A stretch of DNA of 5,553 nucleotides from Dehalococcoidia bacterium (GTDB taxonomy: Bacteria; Chloroflexota; Dehalococcoidia; Dehalococcoidales; RBG-16-60-22), in contig JAUWLN010000116.1 of NCBI GenBank assembly GCA_030613665.1, positions 1 through 5,553 on the forward strand, read 5' to 3'. The translations under genes were made by a program, and so were the position numbers. Under the pieces are notes generated by a model. The model was given only the letters and a program-made list of their open reading frames with translations. It searched no databases and was not told the DNA's origin. Shown here in pieces: positions 5,329 to 5,553 of the stretch; position 1 is the stretch's first letter; the number at the start of each line of letters is the position of its first letter.

Positions 5329-5553
5329 ATGGCGAAACAGATAACTAACTTGAAGCAGATGCTTGAAGTCGCGGCCGAGAAGTTTGCCGACAGGACCGCT
5401 ATTGCCTGCGGCGAGCGCCGTGTTTACTACGCTGAGCTGGACAGAGACGCCAACAAGGTGGCCAATGCGTTGCTTAACCTGGGGGTGAAGAAAGGTGACC
5501 GCGTGGCGACTTTGATGACCAACAGCCCGGAATTCGTAAACGTCTACTTTGGC
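5329..5553 (+). CDS. AMP-binding acyl-CoA synthetase/ligase, N-terminal part only
   Basis: The 75 residues before the right edge match the N-terminal region of class I adenylate-forming enzymes, which activate a carboxylic acid with ATP and transfer it to coenzyme A. The segments AEKFADRTAIACGERRVYYAELD (about 20-38), ANKVANALLNLGVKKGDRVA (41-60) and NSPEFVNVYFG (65-75) follow the usual family pattern. The catalytic P-loop-like and ATP-binding motifs lie beyond the window, so substrate cannot be judged. ATG at 5329 is chosen because GAGGT at 5319-5323 is 5 bases upstream. An in-frame ATG at 5317 also exists but would reuse the last base of the tRNA and has no spaced ribosome site. The gene begins 11 bases after the tRNA and has no space for its own promoter, so it probably shares the tRNA transcript. 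Confidence 0.9.
   Translation, partial: MAKQITNLKQMLEVAAEKFADRTAIACGERRVYYAELDRDANKVANALLNLGVKKGDRVATLMTNSPEFVNVYFG

Noticed and set aside
1..5553. CRISPR arrays, insertion sequences, integrase sites beside the tRNA, or toxin-antitoxin and defence genes
   Set aside because: No direct-repeat arrays, transposase or integrase frames, or duplicated tRNA 3' end were seen. The genes present are conserved housekeeping genes.

Overview
This window looks like an ordinary bacterial chromosome segment of moderately high GC, holding a translation/transcription-factor operon. The protein features (a compact 615-residue IF2, a NusA with a long charged tail instead of the E. coli acidic repeats, YlxR between nusA and infB) and a tRNA without encoded CCA, followed by an acyl-CoA synthetase, fit an uncultured Chloroflexota of the Dehalococcoidia type. 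That assignment comes from memory of the families, not from a search, and is tentative.

Layout. Everything from 1 to about 4976 is on the minus strand and reads right to left: yggS (PLP-homeostasis protein, 4314-4976), then nusA (2768-4180), ylxR/rnpM (2452-2781), infB (630-2477), rbfA (247-597) and the first 62 codons of an unrecognised membrane-anchored protein (1-186) that runs off the left edge. nusA/ylxR and ylxR/infB overlap by 14 and 26 bases, infB and rbfA are 32 bases apart, and rbfA and the partial gene 60 bases apart, so nusA through the partial gene probably form one transcript. On the plus strand lie a tRNA-Leu(UAG) gene (5236-5317) and, 11 bases later, the start of an AMP-binding acyl-CoA synthetase (5329 to the right edge).

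Regulatory regions. The 133-base gap between yggS and nusA has a sigma70-like promoter (4271-4299) followed, before the nusA start, by a hairpin plus U-rich run that looks like an intrinsic terminator (4217-4241). Any transcript that reaches nusA must read through it, which suggests attenuation, possibly autoregulated by NusA. The 259-base gap between yggS and the tRNA has two divergent sigma70-like promoters (5053-5081 minus, 5150-5178 plus), a long interrupted inverted repeat between them (5096-5141), and a 12-bp hairpin at the start of the predicted tRNA transcript (5188-5218).

How the genes work together. NusA acts on elongating RNA polymerase and on rRNA transcription, YlxR/RnpM is an RNA-binding partner reported to modulate RNase P, IF2 brings initiator tRNA to the 30S subunit, and RbfA matures the 30S subunit. 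This is a classic growth-coupled cluster. rimP, usually first in it, is not in this window next to nusA. No mobile element, CRISPR array or defence system was seen. The most interesting material is regulatory: the nusA leader and the tightly packed tRNA-mRNA unit.
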